A DNA stretch of 64,000 nt from Extensimonas perlucida (GTDB lineage: Bacteria; Pseudomonadota; Gammaproteobacteria; Burkholderiales; Burkholderiaceae_C), in contig NZ_VMYE01000003.1 of NCBI RefSeq assembly GCF_007655255.1, positions 1-64,000 of the forward strand, written 5' to 3'. The notes under the pieces were generated by a model that worked only from the letters and a program-made list of their open reading frames with translations, made no database searches and was not told the DNA's origin. The position numbers were made by a program, and so were the translations under genes. Shown here in pieces: positions 1 through 10,500 of this stretch; positions within the stretch are counted from its first letter, which is position 1, and every line of letters begins with the position of its first letter.

Positions 1-117
1 CAAGGCGATCATCATGGTGTACGGGCTCCTTTGCTGGCTTGCTCATGTTCCTCAATCAGGGCTTGCAAAACGGCACGAGCCATGAACAGGGGGTAGCGGC
101 GGGAGTCTATACAATCG
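1..117 (-). other. window-edge fragment, unassigned
   Basis: This short edge stretch follows the abrupt stop of the sensor gene. On the minus strand one frame stays open from about base 117 to a stop at 12-14 and reads like a protein C-terminus. It overlaps an ATG at 13-15 that could open a further gene running off the window. I do not recognise either reading, and there is too little sequence to name a family. It may belong to whatever element or gene interrupted the sensor. Confidence 0.25.
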
Positions 118-1551
118 TCAGGGATGCGACACGTAGGTGACGCGGCCCTGCGCGTCGGTGCAGACCACGGCGTCGGCGATGGCCTGCAGCGTCAGGCGCA
201 TGCGTTCTTTCTCCTCGAACAGCTCGTCCTCCATGCGCTTGCGTTCGGTGATGTCGGTCACCTGCACGAAAAATCCGCGCACTGCGCCGTCCTCTACGTC
301 GGGGATGCAGACCGCGAGGTAATGGCGCTCCTCGTCGGGCGCATTGCCCATGGAATACTCGAACACCTGCCTGTGCCCCTGCAAGGCCTGGTCGATGTAG
401 CGCTGGTACTGCGCCATCCACTGTTTGCCAATCAAGCGGCTCAGGTGCATGCCCGCCACCTGCGCGGGCGGAACGCCAAACCAGTCCTCGCAGGCATGGT
501 TGATGAAGCGGTTGTGCAAGTCGGCATCCCAATAGCCAATCAACGAAGGCACGTTGTCGAGAATGGTGCGCAGCTGGTGCTCGGCCTCGCGCAGTTGCGC
601 GGCGATGCGCTCGCGCGCGCTCAACTGCCGCGTGAAGAGCCAGGCCAGGCCAATGCTGCCCCCCATGAGCAGCACGGCAAAAGCGCCCAGCGTCCAGGCA
701 TTGCGCCGCCAGGGCTGCAGGATGGTGTCGTGCGACTGGGCCACGCCCACGACGAGCGGATAGGCGCCGACGCGGCGGAATGTATATAAGCGGTATGCGC
801 CATCAAACGGCGTGTGCTCGAGCAGGGTGCCGCTGCGGCGCGACTGCACGTAGCGCATGCTCTCACTCCCAGCCACGCTCTTGCCCACACCCGTGCCATC
901 GTAAGGGAAGCGCGCCAGAAAGGTGCCCTCGAGCGTGATCAGGTTGATGCCGCTGTCAGGCCCCAGCTCCACCTCGCTGAAGATGGATTGAAAGTAGCGC
1001 AGCGGAATCACGCCCACGACCACGCCGGCAAAGCTGCCGTCGGGGTTGTAGTAGGCGCGCGCGAGCGGCAGGCTCAGTTGCTGCGTGGTGCGTGCCACGA
1101 TGGGCCGGCCCACGTAGAGCCCGCGGTACAGGCCCGTGCGCATGGCCTGGAAATATTCGCGGTCTGCCACCTGAATCTGGCGCGGCACCACGCCGCGGGC
1201 ATCGAGCACGGCGTGGCCGCGCTCGTCGGTGACCAGCACGTCGTCGATGTTTTGCGCGCGCAGCAGGTTGCCGAACAGCACGCGCTGGCGCATGTCGGGC
1301 GGCAGTGCCATGACATTGGAGCGCCCGAGCTCGAACACCACGTTCTGCAGCGCCTCGTCCAGTGTCTCCAGCCCCCGCACGATGCCGATCTCGAGCGCGC
1401 GCGCGAGGTTCGCGTTGCTACGTTCGGCATACGCCAGCGCGTCCGCGTGCATGGTCCAGATGGCGCGCGCAAACAAGCCGCCGATGCCCAGCGAAACGAA
1501 CACGGCGAGCCACACGAGGCGGCGGGAGAGAAAGCGCAGCAAGGAAGACAT
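118..1551 (-). CDS. Cache/PAS membrane sensor, C-terminally truncated
   Basis: The 477-residue product has a membrane segment near residues 12-32, a large periplasmic part (about 35-285) resembling a double-Cache ligand-binding domain, a second membrane segment (about 288-308), a PAS domain (about 325-440) ending in the typical DITERKRMEDEL linker, and the first strand of a second PAS domain. It then stops after GRVTYVSHP, where a PAS fold would continue. In this family a GGDEF, EAL or kinase output domain normally follows. None is present, so the gene is probably broken or only partly preserved. It is monocistronic as seen. The stretch upstream carries two tandem palindromic repeats. The ligand is unknown. 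If expressed, the product could sense but has no visible output domain. Confidence 0.7.
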   Translation of the reverse strand: MSSLLRFLSRRLVWLAVFVSLGIGGLFARAIWTMHADALAYAERSNANLARALEIGIVRGLETLDEALQNVVFELGRSNVMALPPDMRQRVLFGNLLRAQNIDDVLVTDERGHAVLDARGVVPRQIQVADREYFQAMRTGLYRGLYVGRPIVARTTQQLSLPLARAYYNPDGSFAGVVVGVIPLRYFQSIFSEVELGPDSGINLITLEGTFLARFPYDGTGVGKSVAGSESMRYVQSRRSGTLLEHTPFDGAYRLYTFRRVGAYPLVVGVAQSHDTILQPWRRNAWTLGAFAVLLMGGSIGLAWLFTRQLSARERIAAQLREAEHQLRTILDNVPSLIGYWDADLHNRFINHACEDWFGVPPAQVAGMHLSRLIGKQWMAQYQRYIDQALQGHRQVFEYSMGNAPDEERHYLAVCIPDVEDGAVRGFFVQVTDITERKRMEDELFEEKERMRLTLQAIADAVVCTDAQGRVTYVSHP

Positions 1552-1633
1552 GCGGGAAAAACGGGCGATGCAGATTCAGGCGCAGAGCAATAGGACTCGC
1601 CATGGCGCCGGCGCCACGGTGCTTGCACAAGCC

Positions 1634-1800
1634 AAGGAGCCTGTCGGGCTTTGGAATCGTCGGCTGCGAATGTGCCGCAGCGGCCCATTTTTTACCGTCT
1701 TCTTGCCCCATAGCACCACTATGGGGCTGCGAATCCGGCAAAAACTGGTCTCGCTGGGGCACCTTCTCGCTTTCGACGCCCAAAGCCCGACAGGCTCCTA
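1634..1800 (+). repeat. 167-bp palindromic repeat, copy 1
   Basis: This is the first of two tandem copies. The left end is AAGGAGCCTGTCGGG (one mismatch at the terminal T) and the right end is CCCGACAGGCTCCTA. The left GGGCTTTGG pairs exactly with the right CCAAAGCCC. The centre carries CCCCATAG and CTATGGGG separated by 5 bases. Orientation is arbitrarily called plus for copies that read GGAATCGTCGG after the left end. Confidence 0.9.
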
Positions 1801-1965
1801 GGAGCCTGTCGGACTTTGGAATCGTCGGCTGCGAATGCCCCGCCGCGGCCCATTTTTTACCGTCTTCTTGCCCCATAGCACCACTATGGGGCTGCGAATC
1901 CGGCAAAAACTGGCCTCGCCGGGGCACCTTCTCGCTTTCGACGCCCAAAGCCCGACAGGCTCCTA
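1799..1965 (+). repeat. 167-bp palindromic repeat, copy 2
   Basis: This copy is in tandem with copy 1 and in the same orientation. It shares the TA at 1799-1800, so the junction reads GGCTCCTAGGAGCC. The body is nearly identical to copy 1 apart from scattered substitutions. It lies between the 3' end of pbpC and the start of the sensor gene, both on the minus strand. The stretch 1552-2002 holds nothing else that I recognise. Confidence 0.9.
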
Positions 1966-2002
1966 GGGGGTAGATTGTAAGAACCGGCCTCTTTTGCTGC
2001 TT

Positions 2003-4504
2003 TCAGTGCCCGGCGCGCACCTCGGCCCCGCGCACCTCGAAGCGCAGTTCGTCGAGCACGCCGCCCTGCGCGTCGGCCAGCTGCAGCACATGCCGCCCCG
2101 GCCAGGGCAGCCAGGACACGCGCGCGCCGCGGCCCAGCGGCTTGCCGTCGAGGCGCCACTGCGCGCGCGCACTGCCCGGGCCCGCGGCGCGCAGCTGCAG
2201 ACGCTGGCGCGCGGGTGGGACGTCGGGGTCGAGCGCGATGATGCTGCCCGGCGTGGGCGCGGTGATGCGCGCCGTGGCCTGTCCCGATGGGCCGCATGCC
2301 GTTGGCATGGAATTCTTCAAGCCTTTTGGGCCTCTGGCGCTTTTCCCATCTGCGTGACAAGCTCCTGTATCAATAGCAAAAACGGCCTGCTCGGTGCCTG
2401 CGATGAACCACTCCTCGCGCGCGGCTTCGGGCGCCGCATCAAGTGCTGTACCCGGCGCGGCAAAGCGCACCGCCACCCGCCGCACACCCGGTGGCGGCGC
2501 CGGGGCGCGGCTGGGCTCGTGCGCGTGCAGGTAGCGCATGAGGGCCGCCCAGACAGGCGCGGCGCCGCTGCTGCCGCTCACCTCGTGCATGGCGGCGCCG
2601 CTCGCGTTGCCCACCCACACGCCCACGGTGTAGCGCTGCGACCAGCCCAGCGCCCAGTTGTCGCGCATGTCCTTGCTCGTGCCTGTCTTGACCGCCGTCC
2701 AAAAGCGCGTGGCCAGCACGCTGTCGGTGCCGAAGGTGGGCGCGCGCGCATTGCCGTCGCTGAGGATGTCACCCACGATGAAGGCCGCGCGGCCATCGAG
2801 CACGCGCTGCAGGCCTGCGGCTTGCTGCGCGCTGGCCGCCGGCTGCAGCCGCAGCGGCCCCGTGCGCCCGCCCAGCGCCAGCGTGCGGTAGGCCTGGGTC
2901 AGCTGCAGCAGCGACACCTCGGGGCTGCCCAGCGCAAGGCTGTAGCCAAAGTAGCCACCGCTCTCGCGCAGCGGCAGCCCCAGCGTGCGCAGCTGCTGGT
3001 GGAAGGCGTCGGGCGACACGAGCACCAGCGTGCGCACCGCGGGCACGTTGAGCGAGGCCGCGAGCGCCGTGCGCACCGACACCCAGCCGCGAAAGCGCCG
3101 GTCGTAGTTCTGCGGCACGTACAAGCCCCCCGGCGTGGCGATGGCCGTGGGCGCATCGTCGAGCAGCGAGGCCGCGGTCAGGCGGTTTTCCGCGAGCGCC
3201 TGCGCGTACAAAAAAGGCTTGAGCGTGGAGCCCGGCTGGCGCAGCGCCTGCACGCCATCGACCTCGGCCGCCTGGCTCAGCGTGCCCGACGAGCCCACCC
3301 AGGCAAGCACCGCGCCGCTCGCGTTGTCCAGCACCAGCACCGCGCCGTCCTCCACGCCGCGCCCCTGCAGCTCGCGCAGCTGCTGCGTCAGGGTCTGCAC
3401 GGCAAAGCGCTGCAGCCCGGCGCGCAGGCTGCTGCGCAACTGCGTGGACGTGACTGTGGGCGCAGGTGTGGGTACGGGCACGGGTACGGCGGCGCCCTGC
3501 TCTTGCGCCCCGGCACGGCCTGCGGGCTGCGCGCGCAGCGTGCGCAGCAGGTAGCGCATGAAGTGCGGCGCCACGCCCGCGCTCGCGTCCCAGGCGCGGC
3601 GCTGCAACATGGCCGCGGTGTAGGCGTCCAGCCCGGCGCAGACGCTCTGGGGGCTGGCCTGAACGTCGCTGCGGGCGTCGCTTGGGGGCCTGCCTTGCCG
3701 GGCACTGCCGGTCTGCCCCGGCCCCTGCGGCCCCTGCGGCCCCTGCGGCCCCTGCGGCCCCTGCGGCCCCTGCGGCAGCAGCGCCTGCAGCGCCTGCAGC
3801 ACCGTGCAGGCACGCCGCGCGACCAGCTCGGCACGCGCATTGGGCGCGCGCACCAGCGCCGCGGCAATGGCGGCCTCGCGCGCGTCCAGCCCCTGCGCGG
3901 CCTTGCCGAACAGGCTGCGGCTGAGCGCGTCTATGCCCACGATTTCGCCGCGAAACGGCACCAGATTCAGATAGGCCTCGAGGATCTGGTCCTTGCGCCA
4001 GCTTTTTTCGAGCCGCTGCGCCGCCACGCCCTGGCCGACTTTCTGCGCGAGCGTGCGCCCGCCGGGGCCGGCGCGCCAGTCGGCGTCGAGCAGTCCCGCG
4101 AGCTGCATGGTGATGGTGCTTGCGCCGCGCGTGCGCTGGTGCCACAGGTTGCCCCAGGCCGCCGCCGAGACGGCGCGCCAATCGACGCCGCTGTGCGCGT
4201 AAAAGCGCTGGTCCTCGCTGCGCACCAGCGCCTCGCGCAGCGCGGGCGACATGTCGGCCAGCGCCACCCACTGGCCACGGCGCACGCTCGCGTCGGTGCG
4301 CAGGCGCTGCAGCTCCTCGCCCTCGCGCGAGAGCAGCACGGTGTCGGAGGGGCGAAAGCTGCCTTTGACCTCGTCGAAGCTGGGCAGGGCGTGGGCGGCC
4401 TGTGCGCACAGCCACGCGAGCACGGCAGCTGCAGCGCCACGCCTGCAGCCGTGAAACCAGCCGCGCCTGCGCACCGTGGCCACCATGAGCGCCACCATGA
4501 CCAC
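2003..4504 (-). CDS. pbpC: penicillin-binding protein 1C
   Basis: This is a bifunctional class A-type cell-wall enzyme of 833 residues, anchored by one N-terminal membrane segment and acting in the periplasm. The glycosyltransferase (GT51) domain has the EDQRFYAHSGVDW and RGASTITMQ motifs near residues 100-140. The transpeptidase has PGSTLKPF (Ser about 426), SLN (AASLNVP) and KTGTS (Lys about 606). A C-terminal PBP1C domain follows. The start lies 3 bp after the alpha-2-macroglobulin stop, the classic pbpC/yfhM pairing. Between GT51 and transpeptidase is a PQG repeat tract (about residues 243-263) made by a 9-bp DNA repeat. The C-terminal domain contains a stretch encoded by a copy of the short dispersed repeat near 2340-2392. 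Confidence 0.96.
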   Translation of the reverse strand: MVMVALMVATVRRRGWFHGCRRGAAAAVLAWLCAQAAHALPSFDEVKGSFRPSDTVLLSREGEELQRLRTDASVRRGQWVALADMSPALREALVRSEDQRFYAHSGVDWRAVSAAAWGNLWHQRTRGASTITMQLAGLLDADWRAGPGGRTLAQKVGQGVAAQRLEKSWRKDQILEAYLNLVPFRGEIVGIDALSRSLFGKAAQGLDAREAAIAAALVRAPNARAELVARRACTVLQALQALLPQGPQGPQGPQGPQGPQGPGQTGSARQGRPPSDARSDVQASPQSVCAGLDAYTAAMLQRRAWDASAGVAPHFMRYLLRTLRAQPAGRAGAQEQGAAVPVPVPTPAPTVTSTQLRSSLRAGLQRFAVQTLTQQLRELQGRGVEDGAVLVLDNASGAVLAWVGSSGTLSQAAEVDGVQALRQPGSTLKPFLYAQALAENRLTAASLLDDAPTAIATPGGLYVPQNYDRRFRGWVSVRTALAASLNVPAVRTLVLVSPDAFHQQLRTLGLPLRESGGYFGYSLALGSPEVSLLQLTQAYRTLALGGRTGPLRLQPAASAQQAAGLQRVLDGRAAFIVGDILSDGNARAPTFGTDSVLATRFWTAVKTGTSKDMRDNWALGWSQRYTVGVWVGNASGAAMHEVSGSSGAAPVWAALMRYLHAHEPSRAPAPPPGVRRVAVRFAAPGTALDAAPEAAREEWFIAGTEQAVFAIDTGACHADGKSARGPKGLKNSMPTACGPSGQATARITAPTPGSIIALDPDVPPARQRLQLRAAGPGSARAQWRLDGKPLGRGARVSWLPWPGRHVLQLADAQGGVLDELRFEVRGAEVRAGH
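2340..2392 (-). repeat. short dispersed repeat (AGCTGCTTGCGC family) inside pbpC
   Basis: The minus strand reads TTGCTATTGATACAGGAGCT and later AAGCGC followed by GAGGC-like and AAAAGGCTT segments. This matches the layout of intergenic copies such as 45163-45213. It lies in frame in the C-terminal part of pbpC. The match is partial and was judged by eye. Confidence 0.5.
3715..3776 (-). repeat. 9-bp tandem repeat coding (PQG)n
   Basis: The unit GGCCCCTGC occurs about six times on the plus strand. It encodes consecutive Pro-Gln-Gly triplets in pbpC between the two catalytic domains. The unit length is a multiple of three, so copy-number change would alter linker length without shifting frame. 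Confidence 0.85.
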
Positions 4505-4507
4505 CCC

Positions 4508-7500
4508 TCAGCGCGCCGCCTCCACGCGCAGGCGGGGGTTGGGCAGTTCACCGAACATCTCGGGCGCGTACAGCGCCTCGGCGCGCGTGGGCGGCAGGGC
4601 GAAGTCGCCCACGTTGTGCAGGCGCAGCGTGTATTCGAGCTTCACCGTACCTTTGGGCAGGTACTCGTAATAGCTGCGGAACGCCTCGAAGCTGCGCTCC
4701 TCGAACGCGGGCCAGCCGGGGCCGGAGCGCTTTTCGCCCTGCGTGAGCATTTCGGAATCGCGCCCCAGGCCGCTGCCGAGGATGCTCGCGCCGCCCGGGA
4801 TGGGGTCGGTGATGGCCACCCAGCTCATGTCGGCCGTGCTGGTGATCTCCAGCGTCACGCGCAGCACGTCGCCGCGCGTGTAGCGGCCTGCCGGCAGCGC
4901 CTTGTGGGCCAGATCGATCGGGGTCACGGTCTTGCGGATGGTGTAGCCGGCGCTGAACGGCGCCGTGCGCTCCACGGCGGCGAGCGCGCGCAGCGTGAGC
5001 CAGGGCCTGCCCGTGCCCTGGTGCACCACGCTCAGGCGCTGCGGGCCTTCGGCCTTGCCCCAGGGCAGGAACATGCGGTTGTTCTTCAGGCCCTCGGGCG
5101 CGGCTGGCGCGCCGAGCTGCGCCCTGGCGCCTGCCGGGCTGGGCTGGTGCGGCGTGCCTGCGGCGTCGCCGGGCGTGGCGCGCGCCACGCGGGCCCAATC
5201 GACGCTGGCCGTGCGCGGGCCCAGCATGGCGCGCGTGTGCCCGCTGACGGGCGCAGACTCGAACCTGGCGCTGAACTTTTCGAGCGCGAGCCCGCCCCAG
5301 AGGTTGGCCGTGGTGGTGTGCCAGGCGCCGCCCTGCTGGCGCGCGATGAAGCCGTTGGCCAGGCGGCCCAGATCGGCCTGCCACGCCGGGTCGTTCAGCA
5401 CGGCGAGCAGCAGGCGCGCGGCGTTCACGTCGCCGTTTTGCATCAGCCACCACCAGTAGTCGTCCTGCTCGGAGCTGAAGACGAGCTTGCTGCCCTGGTA
5501 CGCCAAGCGCGCCTTGAGGATTTGCGTGGCTTCGCTCAGGCGCTGCGCGCGCTGCGGCAGCTCGGGCACGCGGCGCAGGATGTTCAGCCAGTCGATCACG
5601 CTGTGCGTGGGCCATTCGTTGGGGGCGATGCGCACGCTCTCGAGCATGCGCGCCTGCGCCTTGCCGTAGCGCGACAGGGCTTCGATGGCGGCGAGCTTGC
5701 GCATGTCCAGGTCTTTGCGCGGGCTCCAGAAGTTGCGCTCTATGCGCCCTTCGACGAAGGCGATCAGTCCGCGCTCGAGCGGCGCGCGCACGGCGTCGGG
5801 CAGCGCGAACACGGGGTCCAGCCCCGCGGCTTCGTGCGTGGCCGCGAGCAGGTAGGCCGTGAGCGTGTCGCTGCCGCGGTTGGCACTGCCACTTTGCGGC
5901 GGGAAGTAGTTGGCGAGCCCGTCGTCGTCGAGGTAGCTGGGCAGCTGCGCGAGCACGGTCTGCCAGAGCCTGCCGTCGCGCATCCCCACGGCCTTGCTCA
6001 CCTTCTGCTCGAGGCAGACGAAGGGGTAGTCGGCAAACCAGGCGCGCACGCCGGGCAGACCTTCGGCCAGGCGCGGCACGAGCGCGAGTTCCACGCCGCC
6101 GCGCCGGGCGCCTGCCGGGTTGGCGGGGTCGGCCAGCGCGCCGGCCGGCGGCGCGACCTCGGTCTGCCAGGTCTGCAAGCTGCCGCCCAACTGCACCAGC
6201 GTCGCCTGCTGCACCGCCAGCGGCACTGCGGGCAGCACGCGCTGGCTCAGCTTGAGCGCGTCCTGCGCACCCGAGATGCGGTCGCGCGCCGCCACCTCCC
6301 ACAGCAGCGCGCCGGCGCGCAAGGATGCGAGCGCGGCCGGCGCGGTGACGTTCCACGCGATCTCTCGTGCCGCGCCGGCGGGAATGGCGACGGTCTGCTT
6401 GTCGAGCATGAGCAGCGTGGCGCGCGGCGTCACTTCGACCTGCATGGCGCGCGCCGTGGTGTTGCGCAGCGTGAGCTGGGCGCGAAACTGGTCGCCCGCG
6501 CGCACGAGCGGCGGCAGGCCGCTGATGATCTGCAAGTCCTGCGCGCTGCGGATGCGGGTGCTGCCCGTGCCGAACAGGCCCGTGCCCGCATCGGCCACGG
6601 CGACGACCTCGAAAGTGCTGAGCGCGTCGTTGAGCGGCACCGTGAGCGTGGCCTGGCCTTGGGCGTCGAGCTGCACGGCGGGCTGCCACAGCAGCAGCGT
6701 GTCGAACAGCTCGCGCGTGCTGCTGTGCCCACCGCCGTCGCCACCCGCGGGCGCGGCCTTTTTGCCGTAGTGGCGCCGGCCTACGATCTCCATCTGCGCG
6801 GTGGCCGTCTGCACGCCCCAGCTGCGGCGCTGCAGCATGGCGTCGAGCAGGTTCCAGCTGGTGTTGGGCATGAGTTCGAGCAGCGCCCTATCGACCGCGG
6901 CCACGGCGACCTCGGCGTGTGCGGCGGGCCTGCCGTCGGGCAGCGTGGCGGCGATGCGCACCTGCGCCTTGCCACGCACGGGGTAGCTGGCTTTGTCGGC
7001 CTGCACCTGCACCTGGAGCTGGTGCGCACGCGCACCGACCTGGATTTCGGCCATGCCCAGGCGGAAGGACGGCTTGCTCAGGTCCACCAGCGCGCTGGGC
7101 GCCTGGTATTCGCGCCCCTGCGACCAGAAGGCGTGCCACCAGGCGCGCGGGCTGCGGTAACCCCAGGTGAAAAAGCTGTACCAGGGCACTTCGTACAGGC
7201 GCCCGCGCAGCGCGAGCACGCTCACATACACGTTGGGGCCCCACTCGGGGCGCACCTGTAGGCGCACGGTCGGGTCTTTGCCGCTGAGCTGCAGCACCTG
7301 CGTTTGGAGGACGCCTTCGCGCTCCACGCTCACGAGCGCCGTGGCCTCGCGAAACGGCATGCGCACCTGAAAGCGCGCGGTCTCGCCGGGCTGGTAGCTC
7401 TTTTTCTCGGGCAGCACGTCCATGCGGTCGTGGTCGGTGCCGCCGAACCAGAGCTCGCCGTGGCGCGTGATCCAGACCGAGGTCGCGGCTTCGCTGGTGT

Positions 7501-10500
7501 TGCCCTCGCGGTCGGTGGCCGTGGCCACGAGTTCGACCTCGCCGGCCTGCTCCAGCAGCGGCGCGCACAGCAGCAGGCCGCGTGCATCGCTCTTGCCGCT
7601 GCAGACCGTGCCCAGGTCTTTGCTTTCGCGCCGGTTGTCGTAGCTGTAAAAGCCGCCCACCAGGCGCTTGCGCGTGCTCGTGGTGGTGTGCAGTATGGCC
7701 TGCACCTGCAGCAGCACGCCGGCCTGCGGCTTGCCGTCCAGCCCCAGCGCGAGCGCCTGCAAGGGCAGTTTCTGGCGCGCCGACACCCAGCCTTCGGCCT
7801 TGATGCCGGCCAGCACGCGCGCGGGCCAGAGGGCGTGCGTGCTGCGCAGGGTCTGCAGCTCGCCGTTGGGGTCGGCGTAGCTGGCTTCGAGCAGCAGCTC
7901 CTGCGGCGCGCGCAGTGCGGGGAGCTTTTCGAGCGTGAGCTTGCCCGCACCTTGCGCGTCGAGCGTGAGCGGCAGCTTGTCGGCCACCACACGCGCCTGG
8001 GGCAGGCTGCCGCTGCTGCCGCCGTCGTCGTCCACGCCCTCCATGCCTTCGTCCGCAAGGTCCGCCGCGTCCGCGTCCACACCGGCGTGCGCCGCGCGCG
8101 GGCGCGGTGGGCGGAAGCTGAAAGCCTCGTAGGCGCCAAACTGCACCGCCTTGTCGCGCAGCAGCGCCGACACGCGCAGCGGCAACTGCGCCGCCGGGCC
8201 GCCGGCCACGTAGTGCAGCTGCACGGCCACGGGCAGGGTGCGCGGGCGCACCAGCGGCGGGCTGGGCACGGGCGCAATCTGCCCCGCGAACACCGGCAGG
8301 CGGAACTCCTCCACGCGGAACTGCCCCGCCTCCAGCGTGCGCCCGTTGGCCGCCGAGCTGCGCAGCTCCACCGCGTAGCGCCCGAGCTTGGCCGCGGGCG
8401 GTATCTGGAAGCTGCTGAGCGCGCTGCGCCCGCCCGTGGCCGTGCGGTACCACGTGAGCGGCTGCTGGTATTGCTGGCCGCTGCCCAGGTGGGTGATGAC
8501 CAGCGTGTCGGGGTTGCGTTCAGGCAGACCAAAGCCCGCGCGGGTCTGCGTGCGCAGCAGGTGTTTCATGGACACCGTCTCGCCCGCACGCAGCAGGGTG
8601 CGGTCGAACACGGTGTGCGCGCGCAGGTCGGGCTGCGCGTCGCTGCTCGTGGGTACGCCAAAGCGCCAGGGCTCTATGCCGCGCTGCCAGCCACTCCAGA
8701 CGAAGGCCATGTCCTCGCCGCCGCCCGCGGCGTCCTGCACGCGCGCGCTCACGAAGTAACCGCTCGCACTGCCCTCGCCCCCCTCGTAGGAATCGTCGTC
8801 CTCGTCGGCTTCATCACCCCTGCGGTGGCAGGACGGCGGCTCGGGCGAAAGACCCGTCAGGCGCGCCACGCCCTGCGCGTCGGTGCGCGCCGTGGCGAGC
8901 GCGCGGCCCTGGCAGTCAGAAACACGCACCTGCGCACCGGCCACGGGCTGGCCCTTGTCCAGCGCGGTCACCCAGGCGAGCGCGTTGTCGCGCCCGAGCT
9001 TGAAGTGCACGCCCAGGTTGGTGACGAGCGCCGAGGTGCGCACCACCATGCGCCGCTGCGCGCCATAGCGAGCGTCTAGGAGCCCGCCGGACTCTGGAAT
9101 CGGCGGCTGCGAATGCGCCGCAGCGGCCCATTTTTTACCGTCTTCTTGCCCCATAGCACCACTATGGGGCGGCGAATCCGACAAAAACTGGCCTCGCTGG
9201 GGCGCATTCTCGCTTTCGACGCCCAAAGTCCGGCGGGCTCCTGGCAGCCCTCCGCCGAGCACGGACGAGGCGATCTCCACCACGTGAAAACCTGGCGCGA
9301 GCGGAATGCCCACGACTTCGAAGGGGCGCAGCGCGGACTTCGCGGGGCGCGGCAGTTCGAGCTCGCGCACGCCGCGCTGGCCGTCGAGCAGCGAGAGCAT
9401 GCGCGTCTGCACGCGCTGCGCATCGTCCCTGTCGAGCACCGGCGGCAGCGGCCCGCGCACGTCGCGCTGCGCCTGGCTGCGCGGCACGCTGAACTGGTTG
9501 TAGCGCAGCACCTTGCGGTACCAGGCGATGATGTCGGCGTCGCTGCGCGGCTGCAGCGTGCGCACGCGGTTCTGTGCCTGCCCCTGCGTCGCCCCCTGCG
9601 TCGCCCCCTGCGTCGCCCCCTGCGCCGGCCCTTGCGTCGGCTGCGGCACGCGCAGGTCTTGCGCGCGCAGCGCAGCTTCGACATTGCGCAGCGTCACGGG
9701 CAGCAGCGCGGGTACTTTGTCCTGCTCGCCGCGCGCCGGCGTGCCCTCGGCGTAGCGCTCGATCACGCCGAACGGCGCCGCGGCAAACTTGGCCAGCGGC
9801 GGCAGCGGCCCCGTGGCCACGGCGAGCGGAAAGCTCGCGGCGTTGCGCAAAGGGCGGCCCGCGGCGTCGTGAAACTCTTTGGGCAGCTGCAGCGTGAAAT
9901 GTGTCTGTGGCGGCAGCGGCGCGGCAAACTGCACGCGCTGCACCAGATCGTCGCGCGTCGCGGCGCTGCCATCCTGCGCGCTGCCCTCGCCCGCGCCACC
10001 TTCGTCGAAAGTCGGGCGGCGCACTTCGGTTGCCGAGCGCAGCGTGATGGCCGCCGCGAGCTTGCGCGGCACGGGCGCGTTGAAAACCAGCGTGAGCGGC
10101 CGTATCGGCAGGCAGGCCGCCTGGGCGTTTTCGCGCTCGCAGCGCAATTCCGCCTCAAAGGGCGCGCGCACGCGGTAGTCGAAGCGCTTTTCCACACGGT
10201 TGACGACGCCGCTGGGCGTGGCCACCCCGGCGCCGAACACCAGCTGCATGCGCGTGCCCGAGGGCAGGCGACGCTTGCAGGCCAGCGTGAGGTACTGCTG
10301 CGGCTGCTGCGCCGCGGCCCTTTCGAGCCCGAGTGCGTGCAGCAGTTCGGCGCGCGGTTTGCCCACGACGGGCTGCACGTCCACGCGCTCGCCCACGCCT
10401 TCGAGCGCGCACCAGACATGCTGCTGCACGCTCTGCGCCGTGGCCGGGCCGTTGAGCTGCAGCACGAAATACTGCTCCTCGTCCACGTCCTGGTAGGTGC

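Noticed and set aside
1634-1965. CRISPR array
   Set aside because: The two units are 167 bp palindromes directly abutting without spacers, and no cas genes are present.
1994-7261. Very long open frame on the plus strand opposite pbpC and the alpha-2-macroglobulin gene
   Set aside because: High GC gives few stops on the opposite strand; the translation is His/Arg/Gly-rich with no domain, and the minus-strand genes have clear families.
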